DNA of 64,000 bases from Chloroherpetonaceae bacterium (GTDB lineage Bacteria; Bacteroidota; Chlorobiia; Chlorobiales; Thermochlorobacteraceae). Of the stretch, positions 52,574 through 61,935 are shown in pieces. Every line of letters starts with the position of its first letter. Position 1 is the stretch's first letter. The notes under the pieces were generated by a model. The model was not told where the DNA came from. It saw nothing but the letters and a program-made list of their open reading frames with translations, and ran no database searches. Made by a program: the position numbers and the translations under genes. Location: positions 748,146-812,145 of the forward strand of contig JANRJQ010000010.1 in the NCBI GenBank assembly GCA_033763895.1, read 5' to 3'.

Positions 52574-52975
52574 ATGAGAAGCATTCACAACAACCGGAAA
52601 CTTCAAGCGCAGTTTGAAGGGGCAGCAGCAGACCAAATGATGGGCGGCTCTGCCAAAAGAATTGAACCTGATGACATGCAGTTTCAATTTACGCTAAGGC
52701 ATGCGAATTCTTCTCCACAACTTGAAGAGTATGCGTTAAATGCCGTTCAGGAATTTAAGAAGTACTTTAACGGCGTTTCCACCGTTCATGTGGTTCTTGA
52801 TCATCAAAAAAATGATTATGTCAAGAACAAATTCGCTGAAATAAAAGTCACGGCAATTGGAAATTCTTTCATCTCGAAAGAATTCGCAGAAACTTACGAG
52901 AAGGCAATTGAGAGTTGTGTGGAATCGATTAAGCGTCAACTTATCAAATACAAAGAAAAGATTAGACAGATTTGA
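52574..52975 (+). CDS. hpf: Ribosome hibernation promoting factor
   Basis: The product is 133 aa (99 if it starts at ATG 52676). The conserved part is MQFQFTLRHANSSPQLEEYA, VHVVLDHQKNDYVKNKFAEI and the C-terminal helix YEKAIESCVESIKRQLIKYK, a short HPF. It binds the 30S subunit and silences ribosomes under stress. The upstream ATG at 52574 has a good AGGGG site 8-9 bp before it, so the 34-residue extension may be real. A strong terminator follows. Confidence 0.9.
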   Translation: MRSIHNNRKLQAQFEGAAADQMMGGSAKRIEPDDMQFQFTLRHANSSPQLEEYALNAVQEFKKYFNGVSTVHVVLDHQKNDYVKNKFAEIKVTAIGNSFISKEFAETYEKAIESCVESIKRQLIKYKEKIRQI

Positions 52976-52996
52976 ACAAGCGTTTAGTATCATCAC

Positions 52997-53033
52997 AGCC
53001 GAATCGCGGTAACACGAGATTCGGCTTTTTTTA
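52997..53033 (+). terminator. Rho-independent terminator after hpf
   Basis: AGCCGAATC (52997-53005) pairs perfectly with GATTCGGCT (53018-53026) around a 12-nt loop, followed by a run of seven T. It should end the hpf transcript before the hprK gene, whose own promoter then lies in the short gap to 53071. Confidence 0.95.
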
Positions 53034-53070
53034 TTTAGCTTCACAAAATTGAACCATATCAAAACCAAGT

Positions 53071-54102
53071 ATGATAGATTTTGAAAAGAAACCCTTAACT
53101 CGTGGCGAACTTTCAGTTGCAGATTTGTATGAGCACCTCACGGGGCGTTTGAATGTGGATGTTCAGCGGCTAAATGATGTGCCAATGAAGCGAATGATTA
53201 AAGAACGCGACATACACCGCCCCGGCTTGGCTTTGGCAGGATTCACAAATCTCTTTACACATTGGCGCGTTCAAATTTTTGGAAATACCGAAGTTCAGTT
53301 TATTGAACATTTGCCTTTAGAAGCAAGGCAAATGGCCTTTTCAAATATCTTCCACTACGAAATGCCGTGCATTTTTATTACGGATGGCAATAAGGTAGAA
53401 CCAAAGCTTATTGAGATGGCAACCGATAAAAGCGTTCCCATTTTTTTAACAACCCTTACAACAACGAAACTCATTTATCTCATCAGTGATTTTTTAGATG
53501 ATCAATTTTCACCTTATCAAAGCTATCACGGCTCGATGATGGATGTTTATGGAATTGGAATTTTATTTGTTGGTCGAAGCGGAATCGGTAAATCAGAAAT
53601 AGCCCTTGACCTCATCGAGCGAGGACATCGATTAGTTTCGGATGATCGAGTGATGATTACTCGGAAGGGGGAATCGGTTTTAATGGCCGCCGGTGAGGCA
53701 GGATTCAAACACTTTATGGAGATTCGAGGATTAGGCATTATTGATGTTCGAGCAATGTTTGGCGTCAGGGCAATTCGTTACCAAAAAAGGGTTGAAGTGG
53801 TTGTAGAATTAATGGAATGGGACTCACAAAAATCTTATGAGCGATTAGGGCTTGATACAAAAACGGTGGATATTCTGGGCGTCGCGGTTCCACATGTTTT
53901 ACTGCCAATTTATCCCGGAAAAAATATCACCGTAATCGCAGAAGTGGTTGCTCTTAATTATTTGCTCAAGCATTATGGTTATGATTCTGCTAAAGCATTT
54001 GAAAAGAACCTTTCTGAAATGATCGCCCGAAAGACAATGAAACCAAAAAAGCGCTCTCAAGATGAACCCGCAATTCGATATTTTGAGCACGACTTTGAAT
54101 AA
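53071..54102 (+). CDS. hprK: HPr kinase/phosphorylase
   Basis: The 343-aa protein phosphorylates HPr at Ser46 and can reverse it, linking sugar state to regulation. The C-terminal domain has the P-loop GRSGIGKSEIALDLIERGH, HRLVSDDRVMI, then MEIRGLGIIDVRAMFG (the family's second signature). The N-terminal domain is normal. PTS transporters are not visible in this window, so the target could be another process; HprK without a PTS is known in several phyla. Confidence 0.95.
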   Translation: MIDFEKKPLTRGELSVADLYEHLTGRLNVDVQRLNDVPMKRMIKERDIHRPGLALAGFTNLFTHWRVQIFGNTEVQFIEHLPLEARQMAFSNIFHYEMPCIFITDGNKVEPKLIEMATDKSVPIFLTTLTTTKLIYLISDFLDDQFSPYQSYHGSMMDVYGIGILFVGRSGIGKSEIALDLIERGHRLVSDDRVMITRKGESVLMAAGEAGFKHFMEIRGLGIIDVRAMFGVRAIRYQKRVEVVVELMEWDSQKSYERLGLDTKTVDILGVAVPHVLLPIYPGKNITVIAEVVALNYLLKHYGYDSAKAFEKNLSEMIARKTMKPKKRSQDEPAIRYFEHDFE

Positions 54103-54175
54103 TATTTTTTTGCTACGATGGTTAAGTTACTCACATCAGGGTTTTGCCATTTTAAAATAAACTCACCAAATCAAA

Positions 54176-55897
54176 ATGAACCGTATCGTTAAATCAATTT
54201 CGATTGCCTGCATTGGGATTATATTTCTTTCTGTTGGTTGCAAAAAAAATGAAGGAATCTCGCGATCAAAAACCCTTGTGACCTCGATTCTTGCAGATGC
54301 CAATTTTCTCAACCCCGTGATAGCAAGTTCATTTGAAACGGCATTGATTCTCGAACAACTTTATCCGACATTGCTCATTACCGATTTTGATACAGCGAAA
54401 GGCGTATTAGAATTTCGTGTTGATGAAGGTTCGCTCGCGGAGTCGTTTTCAATAGCTGAAGATTCCAAATCAATCACCTACAAACTTCGCCCAACAGCCA
54501 AATGGAATGATGGCACGCCGATTACACCCGCAGATTTTCGCTTCTCCTATGAACTCTATGGCGATACCGCCGTTAAGAGCCTCAGGCAGCAGTATCTTTC
54601 CGATTTTGTTCGAAAAGAATCCGGTGAAATTGATATTGAAAAAGCGATTGAAATTACAGATTCAAAGACCGTTACCTTTCATTTTGCAAAACCACTCCCC
54701 AAAAATTTACTTTTCTTCCGAAGCAACTTGCCGCCAATCCCAAAACACGTTTGGGAAAATGTTGAACGAAGCACAATGCGCCAGAGCCCGTTCAATCAAA
54801 ATCCGGTGACAGCACGATGGTACAAATTGGAGAAGTGGAGTCGAAATTCAGAACTTTCTCTTGTTCCTGACAAAGCCAATACGAATGGACCTGCAGGCAC
54901 ATTAGATCGCGTTGTTTATCGTGTGATTCCCGATTACACCGCAAGGCTTACGCAGATTCAAACCGGCGATTTGGATATTGTTGAAACCGTTAAGCCGGAG
55001 GATATAAAGCCGCTTCTTGAAAAAAATCCTAACATTGAAATAAAAGTAGTTCCACCACGTGCAATTGACCATATCACTTATCCGGCAATAGATTTAGAGG
55101 CGTATCAAAAAGGGAAACTCGTGCCTCATCCGATATTTGGAAGTAAGAAAGTTCGTCAAGCGTTTACACTTGCCATCAATCGGCAATCTATCATTGAAGG
55201 CTATCTTGGATCGTATGGAATGATTGCCAATTCTGACATCTCTCCCATTTTTAAGTGGGCATACAACAAAAATATTGTTCCGCATCCTTATGACCCAAAA
55301 GAAGCCGCGAGACTCTTAGATGAAGAAGGGTGGAAAATTGGAAACGATGGAATCCGAGAGAAAAAAGGAGTCAAAATGAGAATTAAACTTTACTTAAACT
55401 CAGGAAACGCCCGTAGAGCTTATGCAAGTAATATCGTGCAAGCAAATTGGAAGGATATCGGAGTTGCGTGTGAACTTGTAGAAGTCGAAAGTAACACCTT
55501 CTTTTCGGAGATTACAAATAGAAAGTACAACCACCCTGTATTCGCAGGAACTGCAGTAGGGTTAGAAATTGATCCAAAAGATAATTGGAGTAGTGACTTC
55601 AAAAAAGCTCGGTTTAATTGGGCGGGTTATCAAATCCCAAGACTTGATACTTTAATGCAGTTGGCGAGCAGCGAACCAAATCTTGAGCAAGCAGCAAAGT
55701 ATTGGATGGAATTTCAAGTAATATTGCACGATGAGCAGCCACGAACCTTTATGTATTGGGTTTTACAAACACATGCATTTTCAAAGAACATCCAGAATTC
55801 AGAGGTTTCTGTGACAACCACTTACGAAAAAATGTATCGCTGGAAAATGAATGCAGGAGGAAATCTCAGCACCGCAAGTTTTTTTACTGTTGAATAA
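54176..55897 (+). CDS. Oligopeptide/dipeptide ABC transporter substrate-binding lipoprotein
   Basis: The 573-aa precursor has a lipobox (FLSVGCKKN). Body motifs fit the SBP_bac_5 family: ADANFLNPVIASSFET, KLRPTAKWNDGTPITPADFRFSYELY, FQILHDEQPRTF-like. It should capture peptides or related solutes and present them to the permease encoded 3 bp downstream. Solute identity cannot be read. Confidence 0.9.
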   Translation: MNRIVKSISIACIGIIFLSVGCKKNEGISRSKTLVTSILADANFLNPVIASSFETALILEQLYPTLLITDFDTAKGVLEFRVDEGSLAESFSIAEDSKSITYKLRPTAKWNDGTPITPADFRFSYELYGDTAVKSLRQQYLSDFVRKESGEIDIEKAIEITDSKTVTFHFAKPLPKNLLFFRSNLPPIPKHVWENVERSTMRQSPFNQNPVTARWYKLEKWSRNSELSLVPDKANTNGPAGTLDRVVYRVIPDYTARLTQIQTGDLDIVETVKPEDIKPLLEKNPNIEIKVVPPRAIDHITYPAIDLEAYQKGKLVPHPIFGSKKVRQAFTLAINRQSIIEGYLGSYGMIANSDISPIFKWAYNKNIVPHPYDPKEAARLLDEEGWKIGNDGIREKKGVKMRIKLYLNSGNARRAYASNIVQANWKDIGVACELVEVESNTFFSEITNRKYNHPVFAGTAVGLEIDPKDNWSSDFKKARFNWAGYQIPRLDTLMQLASSEPNLEQAAKYWMEFQVILHDEQPRTFMYWVLQTHAFSKNIQNSEVSVTTTYEKMYRWKMNAGGNLSTASFFTVE

Positions 55898-55900
55898 ACA

Positions 55901-56866
55901 ATGTTCGGTTACATTATAAGAAGATTTTTGATAGCTGTTCCACTCATTTTTGGTGTTCTCACAGTCACATTTTTCATCATTCGTCTTGCGCCCGGCGATC
56001 CCGCTGCATTTTTTATTCAACCCGGCATCAGCCCTAAAGTCGCGGAGCAAATGAGGGAACAGTACGGTCTCAATGACCCGCTCCCCATTCAATATGCGAA
56101 ATGGCTTGGCAATGTTATACAAGGCGATTTCGGGAAGAGCTTTAGCCGGCAACAGCCCGTTTTTGATATTATTTCCGAAGCCGTACCCGTAACCCTTTCA
56201 TTTGCGGTCATCGCGATTGTTCTGCAATTTCTTATTGGCATTTGTATTGGTGTTGTATCGGCTGTCCGCCAAGGAAGCAAACTCGATAAATCACTAACAA
56301 TTTCAGCACTATTTATTTATTCAATGCCGGAGTTTTGGCTTTCATTAATGCTGATCATTTTTTTCTCATTAAAATTGGGTTGGCTTCCAGCCTCAAATCT
56401 TAATAGTGTTGGGGCAGAAGGATTTTCTGATTGGGATTATTTTCTCGATAGATTAAAACACATGATTCTACCTGTATTTGTATTGAGTTTAAGCAGCGCG
56501 GCAGGAATAGCACGTTATGTTCGTGGGAGTATGCTTGAAGTTATACGACAAGATTACATTCGAACAGCTAAGGCGAAGGGGCTTTCGGAGCGCGCAATTA
56601 TCCTTAAACATGCTTTGCGAAATGCACTTCTTCCAGTCATTACTATTTTAGGAAACTCACTCCCATTTCTTTTAAGCGGTGCACTCTTCGTTGAAGTCAT
56701 ATTTGCCATTCCGGGTATGGGCAGAATTACGGTTGATGCAATATTCGCTCGTGATTATCCACTCATCATTGCCAATACTTTTATTTCAGCAAGCTTGATT
56801 GTACTAGGAAATTTAGTTGCAGATGTGCTTTATGCAGTTGTCGATCCGAGAATAAAACTAAGTTGA
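55901..56866 (+). CDS. dppB: ABC transporter permease (DppB/OppB-like)
   Basis: This 321-aa permease has six hydrophobic helices. It opens FGYIIRRFLIAVPLIFGVLTVTF and ends with the EAA-type loop ARYVRGSMLEVIRQDYIRTAKAKGLSERAIILKHALRNAL and PGMGRITVDAIFARDYPLI, the DppB type. It forms half of a heterodimeric channel. No DppC-type permease or ATPase follows; the next gene is thrA on the opposite strand, with only 3 bp between stop codons, so the rest of the transporter lies elsewhere. Confidence 0.93.
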   Translation: MFGYIIRRFLIAVPLIFGVLTVTFFIIRLAPGDPAAFFIQPGISPKVAEQMREQYGLNDPLPIQYAKWLGNVIQGDFGKSFSRQQPVFDIISEAVPVTLSFAVIAIVLQFLIGICIGVVSAVRQGSKLDKSLTISALFIYSMPEFWLSLMLIIFFSLKLGWLPASNLNSVGAEGFSDWDYFLDRLKHMILPVFVLSLSSAAGIARYVRGSMLEVIRQDYIRTAKAKGLSERAIILKHALRNALLPVITILGNSLPFLLSGALFVEVIFAIPGMGRITVDAIFARDYPLIIANTFISASLIVLGNLVADVLYAVVDPRIKLS

Positions 56867-56869
56867 CTT

Positions 56870-59356
56870 TTAGGAGAGATAAGAGCTAATCGAAATCACA
56901 TTTGCGAAAACCCCCGCCGCTGTTACCTCTGCACCAGCTCCCGGCCCTTTAATTACGAGAGGTCTCTCCTTGTAGCGTAAGGTTGTGTATGAAATAATAT
57001 TGTCACTTCCTGAAAGCAAATAAAAAGGATGCGACATATCAACGGATTGTAAAGAAACACTGGCTCTTCCATTTTCGAAGGCGGCGATAAATCGTAGCTT
57101 CTCACCCTTCTTTTCCGAATCAGAAACCATCAATTCGAACTCACCATCAAGTTTTTCAAGCTCCTTGAAAAAAGAATCGACAGATTCAGCATCAAAACAT
57201 TCTTTTGGTAGAAATGGATTCACCGATACATCACTCAGTTCAAGCGGCGCTCCCGCCACGCGAGAAAGAATGAGGATTTTACGCGCGACATCCGTACCAC
57301 TTAAATCATCCCTTGGGTCAGGCTCAGTATAACCTTGCTCTTTGGCAAGCTTAACCACTTCACTAAACTTCATCCCGGGCTTAAATGTATTAAAGATAAA
57401 GGAGAGTGAACCCGAAAGTACGGCTTCGATTTTGATAATCTGATCGCCGCTCGCAAGCAAATCATTTAAGGTGTTGATCACCGGTAAACCTGCACCAACG
57501 TTGGTTTCATACAAAAACTTCACGTCGTTTTTTATTGCATTAAGATGCATTTCACGAAATGCAGAAAAGCTTCCGGAATTTGCCCGCTTATTCGGAGTCA
57601 CAACAGAAATTGAGGATGAGAGAACATCATTGTAAACCGAAGCAACCGTATCATTTGATGTGCAATCAATAAAAATGCTGTTGGGCATATTGAGCCGCTT
57701 CATTTCATCAATAAACCCACTGAGGCTCATTGGTATATTGCTTTTCTCCAATTCCGATTTCCAATTTTCAAGACGGATTCCGTTCTTTTCAAATATCATT
57801 TTTTTACTTCTTGCAAGCCCGACAACGCGGAGCTCCAAAGCTTGATTTTCCCTCAGAATCGTGGTGTGTGCTTGAAGTTGTTTAAGAAAGGTTCCGCCAA
57901 TGAGTCCTGTTCCAATCATAAAGAGATTCACAACCTTTTTATTCGAGAGAAAGAAGACTTCATGCAAAACATTTAGCGCCTTGGATTCGTCAACTTTTCG
58001 AATCACAATTGAAATATTGCGTTCGGCAGAGCCTTGCGCAATTGCAATGATATTGATCCCGTTTTTGCCAAGCGTTTGAAATAGCCACCCGGAAATCCCT
58101 GTTCGGCTTCTCATGTTTTCTCCAACAGCAGCCACAATGCATAAGTCATTTTCTAAAGTTACCTCTTCGATAACGCCATTTTGGATTTCGGATTTAAACG
58201 CTTCAGTAACGGCCAGTTTTGCCTTATTGGCTTCGCTTGGAGAAATTGCCACGCAAATCGAGTGTTCCGAAGAAGCTTGAGAAATAAGAATGACATTAAT
58301 CCCAGCCTCAGAGAGAGCTGTAAACATCCTTCGCGCTGTTCCAACAACTCTTACCAAACCGGTGCCTTGAAGCCTCAGCAACGAAACGCCATCAAGTGAG
58401 GAAATCCCGCACACCGGACTTTCAGGGTTAGAAGGTTTTGTTGAAATGACGGTGCCTTCAAAAGAAGGGTTAAAAGTGTTGCAAATTCGAATTGGAATTT
58501 TCTTAAGCATCGCAGGTTGAACTGTCGGTGGATACAATACTTTTGCTCCAGAATTCGACATTTCCAATGCTTCTTCATAGCTCATGAAAGGAATAGGAAA
58601 GGCAGTGCTCACTTTTCGCGGGTCGGCCGTCATAAACCCGTCAACATCGGTCCAAATCTGAATTTCATCTGAATTAAGCGCGGCGCCAAAAATAGAAGCA
58701 GTGTAATCAGAGCCACCACGACCTAAGGTTGTTGAATGGCCACTTTCGGTTGATCCAATAAAGCCTGTGATAATTGGGAAAAGCGGCTCTTCGGGGTGAA
58801 GCATTTTTTCCTTTAATGGTGCTATAAGTATAGTTGTTGCTTCAAAATCAACTTGTGCCGAGCCATATTGATTATTGGTGCGAATGAATTTTCTTGCATC
58901 TAAAAATTCGGGGCAATAGTAATCAGGTAAAATACCGGGTTCTTGAAATGCTTCACTAATGATATAAGCAGAAAGTCTCTCGCCGAAACCTGCAATAAAA
59001 TCCATTGTTTTGGGAGAAAGATCGCGAAGTAAAAATGTACCGTGCAAAACATCTTCCAATTCATTCATCATCACCTTGACACCGGCTAATACGCCACTTT
59101 GCCGGCGAACATCGATCAAACTTCTCACTGCTTCGAAATGCCTTGTTTCGAGGTCAGAGAGCAGCTTTTTATACTCGGCTTTTCCTGAAGAAGACAAATT
59201 ACCAAGCGTAAAGAGTGAATCAGTGACACCCGAAAAAGCAGAAACCACAATTCCAAGTCCTTTGTGTTTGCGCGCAATGTCTCCAGAAATTTTTGTTATT
59301 GCTTTAATGCGATCAGGCGTTCCTACTGAAGTCCCGCCAAATTTTAATATGAGCAT
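56870..59356 (-). CDS. thrA: Bifunctional aspartokinase/homoserine dehydrogenase
   Basis: The 828-aa protein starts LKFGGTSVGTPDRIKAI (aspartokinase) and includes GRGGSDYTASIFGAALNSDE, two ACT domains (GISSLDGVSLLRLQGTG and LCIVAAVGENMRSRTGI), and homoserine dehydrogenase from about residue 475 (MIGTGLIGGTFLKQL), with GANVGAGLPVINTL and SFIFNTFKPG. It catalyses the first and third steps from aspartate to threonine and methionine and is likely feedback-regulated through the ACT domains. The PAP2 gene lies just upstream on the same strand. Confidence 0.97.
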   Translation of the reverse strand: MLILKFGGTSVGTPDRIKAITKISGDIARKHKGLGIVVSAFSGVTDSLFTLGNLSSSGKAEYKKLLSDLETRHFEAVRSLIDVRRQSGVLAGVKVMMNELEDVLHGTFLLRDLSPKTMDFIAGFGERLSAYIISEAFQEPGILPDYYCPEFLDARKFIRTNNQYGSAQVDFEATTILIAPLKEKMLHPEEPLFPIITGFIGSTESGHSTTLGRGGSDYTASIFGAALNSDEIQIWTDVDGFMTADPRKVSTAFPIPFMSYEEALEMSNSGAKVLYPPTVQPAMLKKIPIRICNTFNPSFEGTVISTKPSNPESPVCGISSLDGVSLLRLQGTGLVRVVGTARRMFTALSEAGINVILISQASSEHSICVAISPSEANKAKLAVTEAFKSEIQNGVIEEVTLENDLCIVAAVGENMRSRTGISGWLFQTLGKNGINIIAIAQGSAERNISIVIRKVDESKALNVLHEVFFLSNKKVVNLFMIGTGLIGGTFLKQLQAHTTILRENQALELRVVGLARSKKMIFEKNGIRLENWKSELEKSNIPMSLSGFIDEMKRLNMPNSIFIDCTSNDTVASVYNDVLSSSISVVTPNKRANSGSFSAFREMHLNAIKNDVKFLYETNVGAGLPVINTLNDLLASGDQIIKIEAVLSGSLSFIFNTFKPGMKFSEVVKLAKEQGYTEPDPRDDLSGTDVARKILILSRVAGAPLELSDVSVNPFLPKECFDAESVDSFFKELEKLDGEFELMVSDSEKKGEKLRFIAAFENGRASVSLQSVDMSHPFYLLSGSDNIISYTTLRYKERPLVIKGPGAGAEVTAAGVFANVISISSYLS

Positions 59357-59365
59357 AAGTGAAAA

Positions 59366-60241
59366 TTAAAAACGCAATTGAAATTGATAGATGGGAATTG
59401 GTTCAATCATGATCACGGATTGTCCAAATAAAACGGGTTCATTCGGTTTTGTTTCCGAATGAATGAATGAAGCAACTGCAAGTCCAATTGTGGTTCCAAT
59501 CGCTGCTCCAATCATTGTGTCTGAAAACCAATGCTTATCATCATAAACCCGATTAAATGCCGTCCACAGAGCTAAGCCGTACAAAGCAATTCCCGCGTAA
59601 GTATTTCCAATTCTTGCACTTAATGTAGAGGATGTTGCAAACGCAATTGCAGAGTGCCCCGAAGGAAAAGACCATTCCGAATCATGAAATTCAAACCAAG
59701 AAAATTTTTCATTCCCCTCGTTCAAAAAAGGGCGAGACCGTGAAAAAATAATCTTCATTACCGAAGTAAAGAAAGTGGCATAGATTGCCGATTCCAAAAC
59801 CGCCCTGCCCGTTAAACGCAGTTCTGCATTGTTATTTGCATACCCAGCGAAATATAACACACTCCCAATTGTAAGTGGGGTATAGGGCATTCCGTAGTAA
59901 TCGCCTAATGTAGCTGCGTCACTTAAAAAAGGCGTGTGAATGCCTTGTACCCAATCGCGAAGCGGTTCATCAATAAAAAAGTACGAAGCAATCCCACTCC
60001 CAACGATAATTGCTACAGTAGTAAATTGATTTTTCTGATACCCAAAAGGAGAACGAAGAAGGGAGGAAAAAGACCGTGAAGATGAAGAGAAATCATTTGA
60101 AATCAATCTAAAAAAACGACGCTCTGTTAGCAGGGTTTGGGCATTTTCAGAATTACTTTGTCCCTTTAGAATCCCATATTCTTTATTTATGGAAAGGAAT
60201 AAAACAACGAGTTGAATTAAAGTGAAAATGCCCTTCATCAA
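59366..60241 (-). CDS. PAP2-family membrane phosphatase
   Basis: This 291-aa protein has a signal segment and several hydrophobic helices. Three PAP2 motifs are visible: KIIFSRSRPF, WSFPSGHSAIAFATS and YDDKHWFSDTMIG, with the catalytic His residues. It should remove phosphate from a lipid or isoprenoid carrier in the envelope. It sits 0-9 bp from glyS and thrA on the same strand, so the three may be one transcript. Confidence 0.9.
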   Translation of the reverse strand: MMKGIFTLIQLVVLFLSINKEYGILKGQSNSENAQTLLTERRFFRLISNDFSSSSRSFSSLLRSPFGYQKNQFTTVAIIVGSGIASYFFIDEPLRDWVQGIHTPFLSDAATLGDYYGMPYTPLTIGSVLYFAGYANNNAELRLTGRAVLESAIYATFFTSVMKIIFSRSRPFLNEGNEKFSWFEFHDSEWSFPSGHSAIAFATSSTLSARIGNTYAGIALYGLALWTAFNRVYDDKHWFSDTMIGAAIGTTIGLAVASFIHSETKPNEPVLFGQSVIMIEPIPIYQFQLRF

Positions 60242-61756
60242 TCATGTCCTCAAAAGCTTTTCGTTCAGAAAGTCTAAGGCTTTTGAAATGGATATCCGCT
60301 CTTGATTCATTTCATCGCGGTAGCGAACCGTGATGCTATCGTCGCTCAAGGTTTGGTGATCAACTGTAAAGCAAAAAGGCGTACCGATTTCATCTTGTCT
60401 CCGATAACGTTTTCCAATCGAGACACCGGTATCATCAATTTGAGTGACATGATTTTTGCGAAGTTCTTTATAAAGTTTCTCGGCAAGTTCAGGCAGTCCT
60501 TCTTTTTTGATGAGAGGTAAAACAGCTGCCTTGACCGGAGCAATGGAAGGCTTAAGCTTCAAGTAAGCGCGGCTTTCTCCTTCGACATTGTCTTCGCCAT
60601 ATGCGTCAGAAAGAACCGCTAAAAAGGCACGGTCGCAGCCGACGGAAGTTTCTACCACATAAGGAAGATACTTTTCCTTTGTTTCAGTATCTGTATAGTG
60701 CATATTTTTACCCGAAAACTCTTCATGCCTACGCAAATCATAATCGGTGCGAGAGTGAATTCCCTCAATTTCTTCTGTGCCGAAAGGAAATTCATATTTG
60801 ATATCAAAAGCAGCATCGGCATAATGCGCGAGCTTATCGTGCTTATACCAAATCAATTTTTGTGGATTCAATCCCAAAGTACTCACATGCCAATTCCAAC
60901 GAGTTTCTCGCCATTCTTCAAAAGCCTGTAACTGTGCGCCCGGCTTAAGGAAATATTGCATTTCCATTTGCTCGAATTCAATCATCCGAAAAATGAAATT
61001 GCCTTTGGTGATTTCATTTCGAAATGCTTTACCAATTTGAGCAATTCCAAAAGGAATTTTTAATCGACTGGATTCCCGCACAGTATGAAAATTGACGAAA
61101 ATCCCTTGCGCCGTTTCAGGTCTTAAATAAATAACGGCTGCTTCATCGGCTACAGCGCCTAATTTGGCTTCAAACATTAAATTGAATTGACGAACTTCAG
61201 TCCAATTAAACGCGCCTGAATCCGGTGATTTGATTTGTTCATTGAGGATTAAATCATAAAGTGCTTTTGGAACATTCTCAGCTGACCCGGCTTTCACATA
61301 AGTATCTGAAACCCGTTTCGCATCGTCAAGTTTGCCTTTCCGCTCGAGTGTTTTGATATAGTTTTCGATAAGGTGATCGGCGCGATATCGAATCTTACTC
61401 GTTTTATCGTCAATCATTGGGTCATTAAAACTTTCGGTATGGCCCGAGGCATCCCAAGTTCTTGGGTGCATCATTATTGAGGCATCAATTCCTACAATAT
61501 TATCGTGCTCGCGTGTCATCGCGTTCCACCACGCCTCTTTGATATTTTTCTTTAATTCGGCGCCTAAAGGTCCGTAATCATAAGACGCGCCGAGCCCACC
61601 GTAAATCTCAGAAGATTGAAAAACAAACCCGCGCCGTTTGCAAAGCGAAACGAGTTTTTCCATCAATTTTTCAATGGATTGACCCGAGTTTTCTTTTGAT
61701 TTTTGCGATTTTTGGGAATCAGATGACATAAAAGGTATATGAAAAGTGATGTGCAA
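60242..61756 (-). CDS. glyS: Glycyl-tRNA synthetase (alpha2, eukaryote-like type)
   Basis: The 504-aa class II synthetase charges tRNA-Gly. It shows KLVSLCKRRGFVFQSSEIYGG, PLGAELKKNIKEAWW, motif 2 around FRNEITKGNFIFRMIEFEQME, the anticodon-binding domain with PVKAAVLPL and DDTGVSIGKRYRRQDEIGTP. The start at 61756 adds a short Ser/Lys-rich segment; the ATG at 61732 (MSSDSQKSQ) is a possible alternative. The gene is monocistronic in direction with PAP2 downstream. Confidence 0.96.
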   Translation of the reverse strand: MHITFHIPFMSSDSQKSQKSKENSGQSIEKLMEKLVSLCKRRGFVFQSSEIYGGLGASYDYGPLGAELKKNIKEAWWNAMTREHDNIVGIDASIMMHPRTWDASGHTESFNDPMIDDKTSKIRYRADHLIENYIKTLERKGKLDDAKRVSDTYVKAGSAENVPKALYDLILNEQIKSPDSGAFNWTEVRQFNLMFEAKLGAVADEAAVIYLRPETAQGIFVNFHTVRESSRLKIPFGIAQIGKAFRNEITKGNFIFRMIEFEQMEMQYFLKPGAQLQAFEEWRETRWNWHVSTLGLNPQKLIWYKHDKLAHYADAAFDIKYEFPFGTEEIEGIHSRTDYDLRRHEEFSGKNMHYTDTETKEKYLPYVVETSVGCDRAFLAVLSDAYGEDNVEGESRAYLKLKPSIAPVKAAVLPLIKKEGLPELAEKLYKELRKNHVTQIDDTGVSIGKRYRRQDEIGTPFCFTVDHQTLSDDSITVRYRDEMNQERISISKALDFLNEKLLRT

Positions 61757-61891
61757 CTATGGTTTTGATTAAAACCTCAAATATAAAGAAAGTCGTTGAA
61801 TTGAGATGAAAGAGCTTCTTACAGTTCAAAAATTAAGGTGTTAAATATCCGTTATACGATTTTTCAGAATCGGAATTTTGAAGGTGAAGTG

Positions 61892-61899
61892 TATCTTTG
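61892..61899 (+). promoter_or_regulatory. Possible Bacteroidota-type -7 element
   Basis: TATCTTTG at 61892-61899 fits the TAnnTTTG -7 box used by Bacteroidota sigma factors and would place the transcription start about 30 bp before the transketolase ATG at 61936. No clear -33 TTTG at the right spacing, so this is tentative. Confidence 0.3.
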
Positions 61900-61935
61900 C
61901 AATATTTTGCATGCTTAACCACATTTTTTGTTGAA

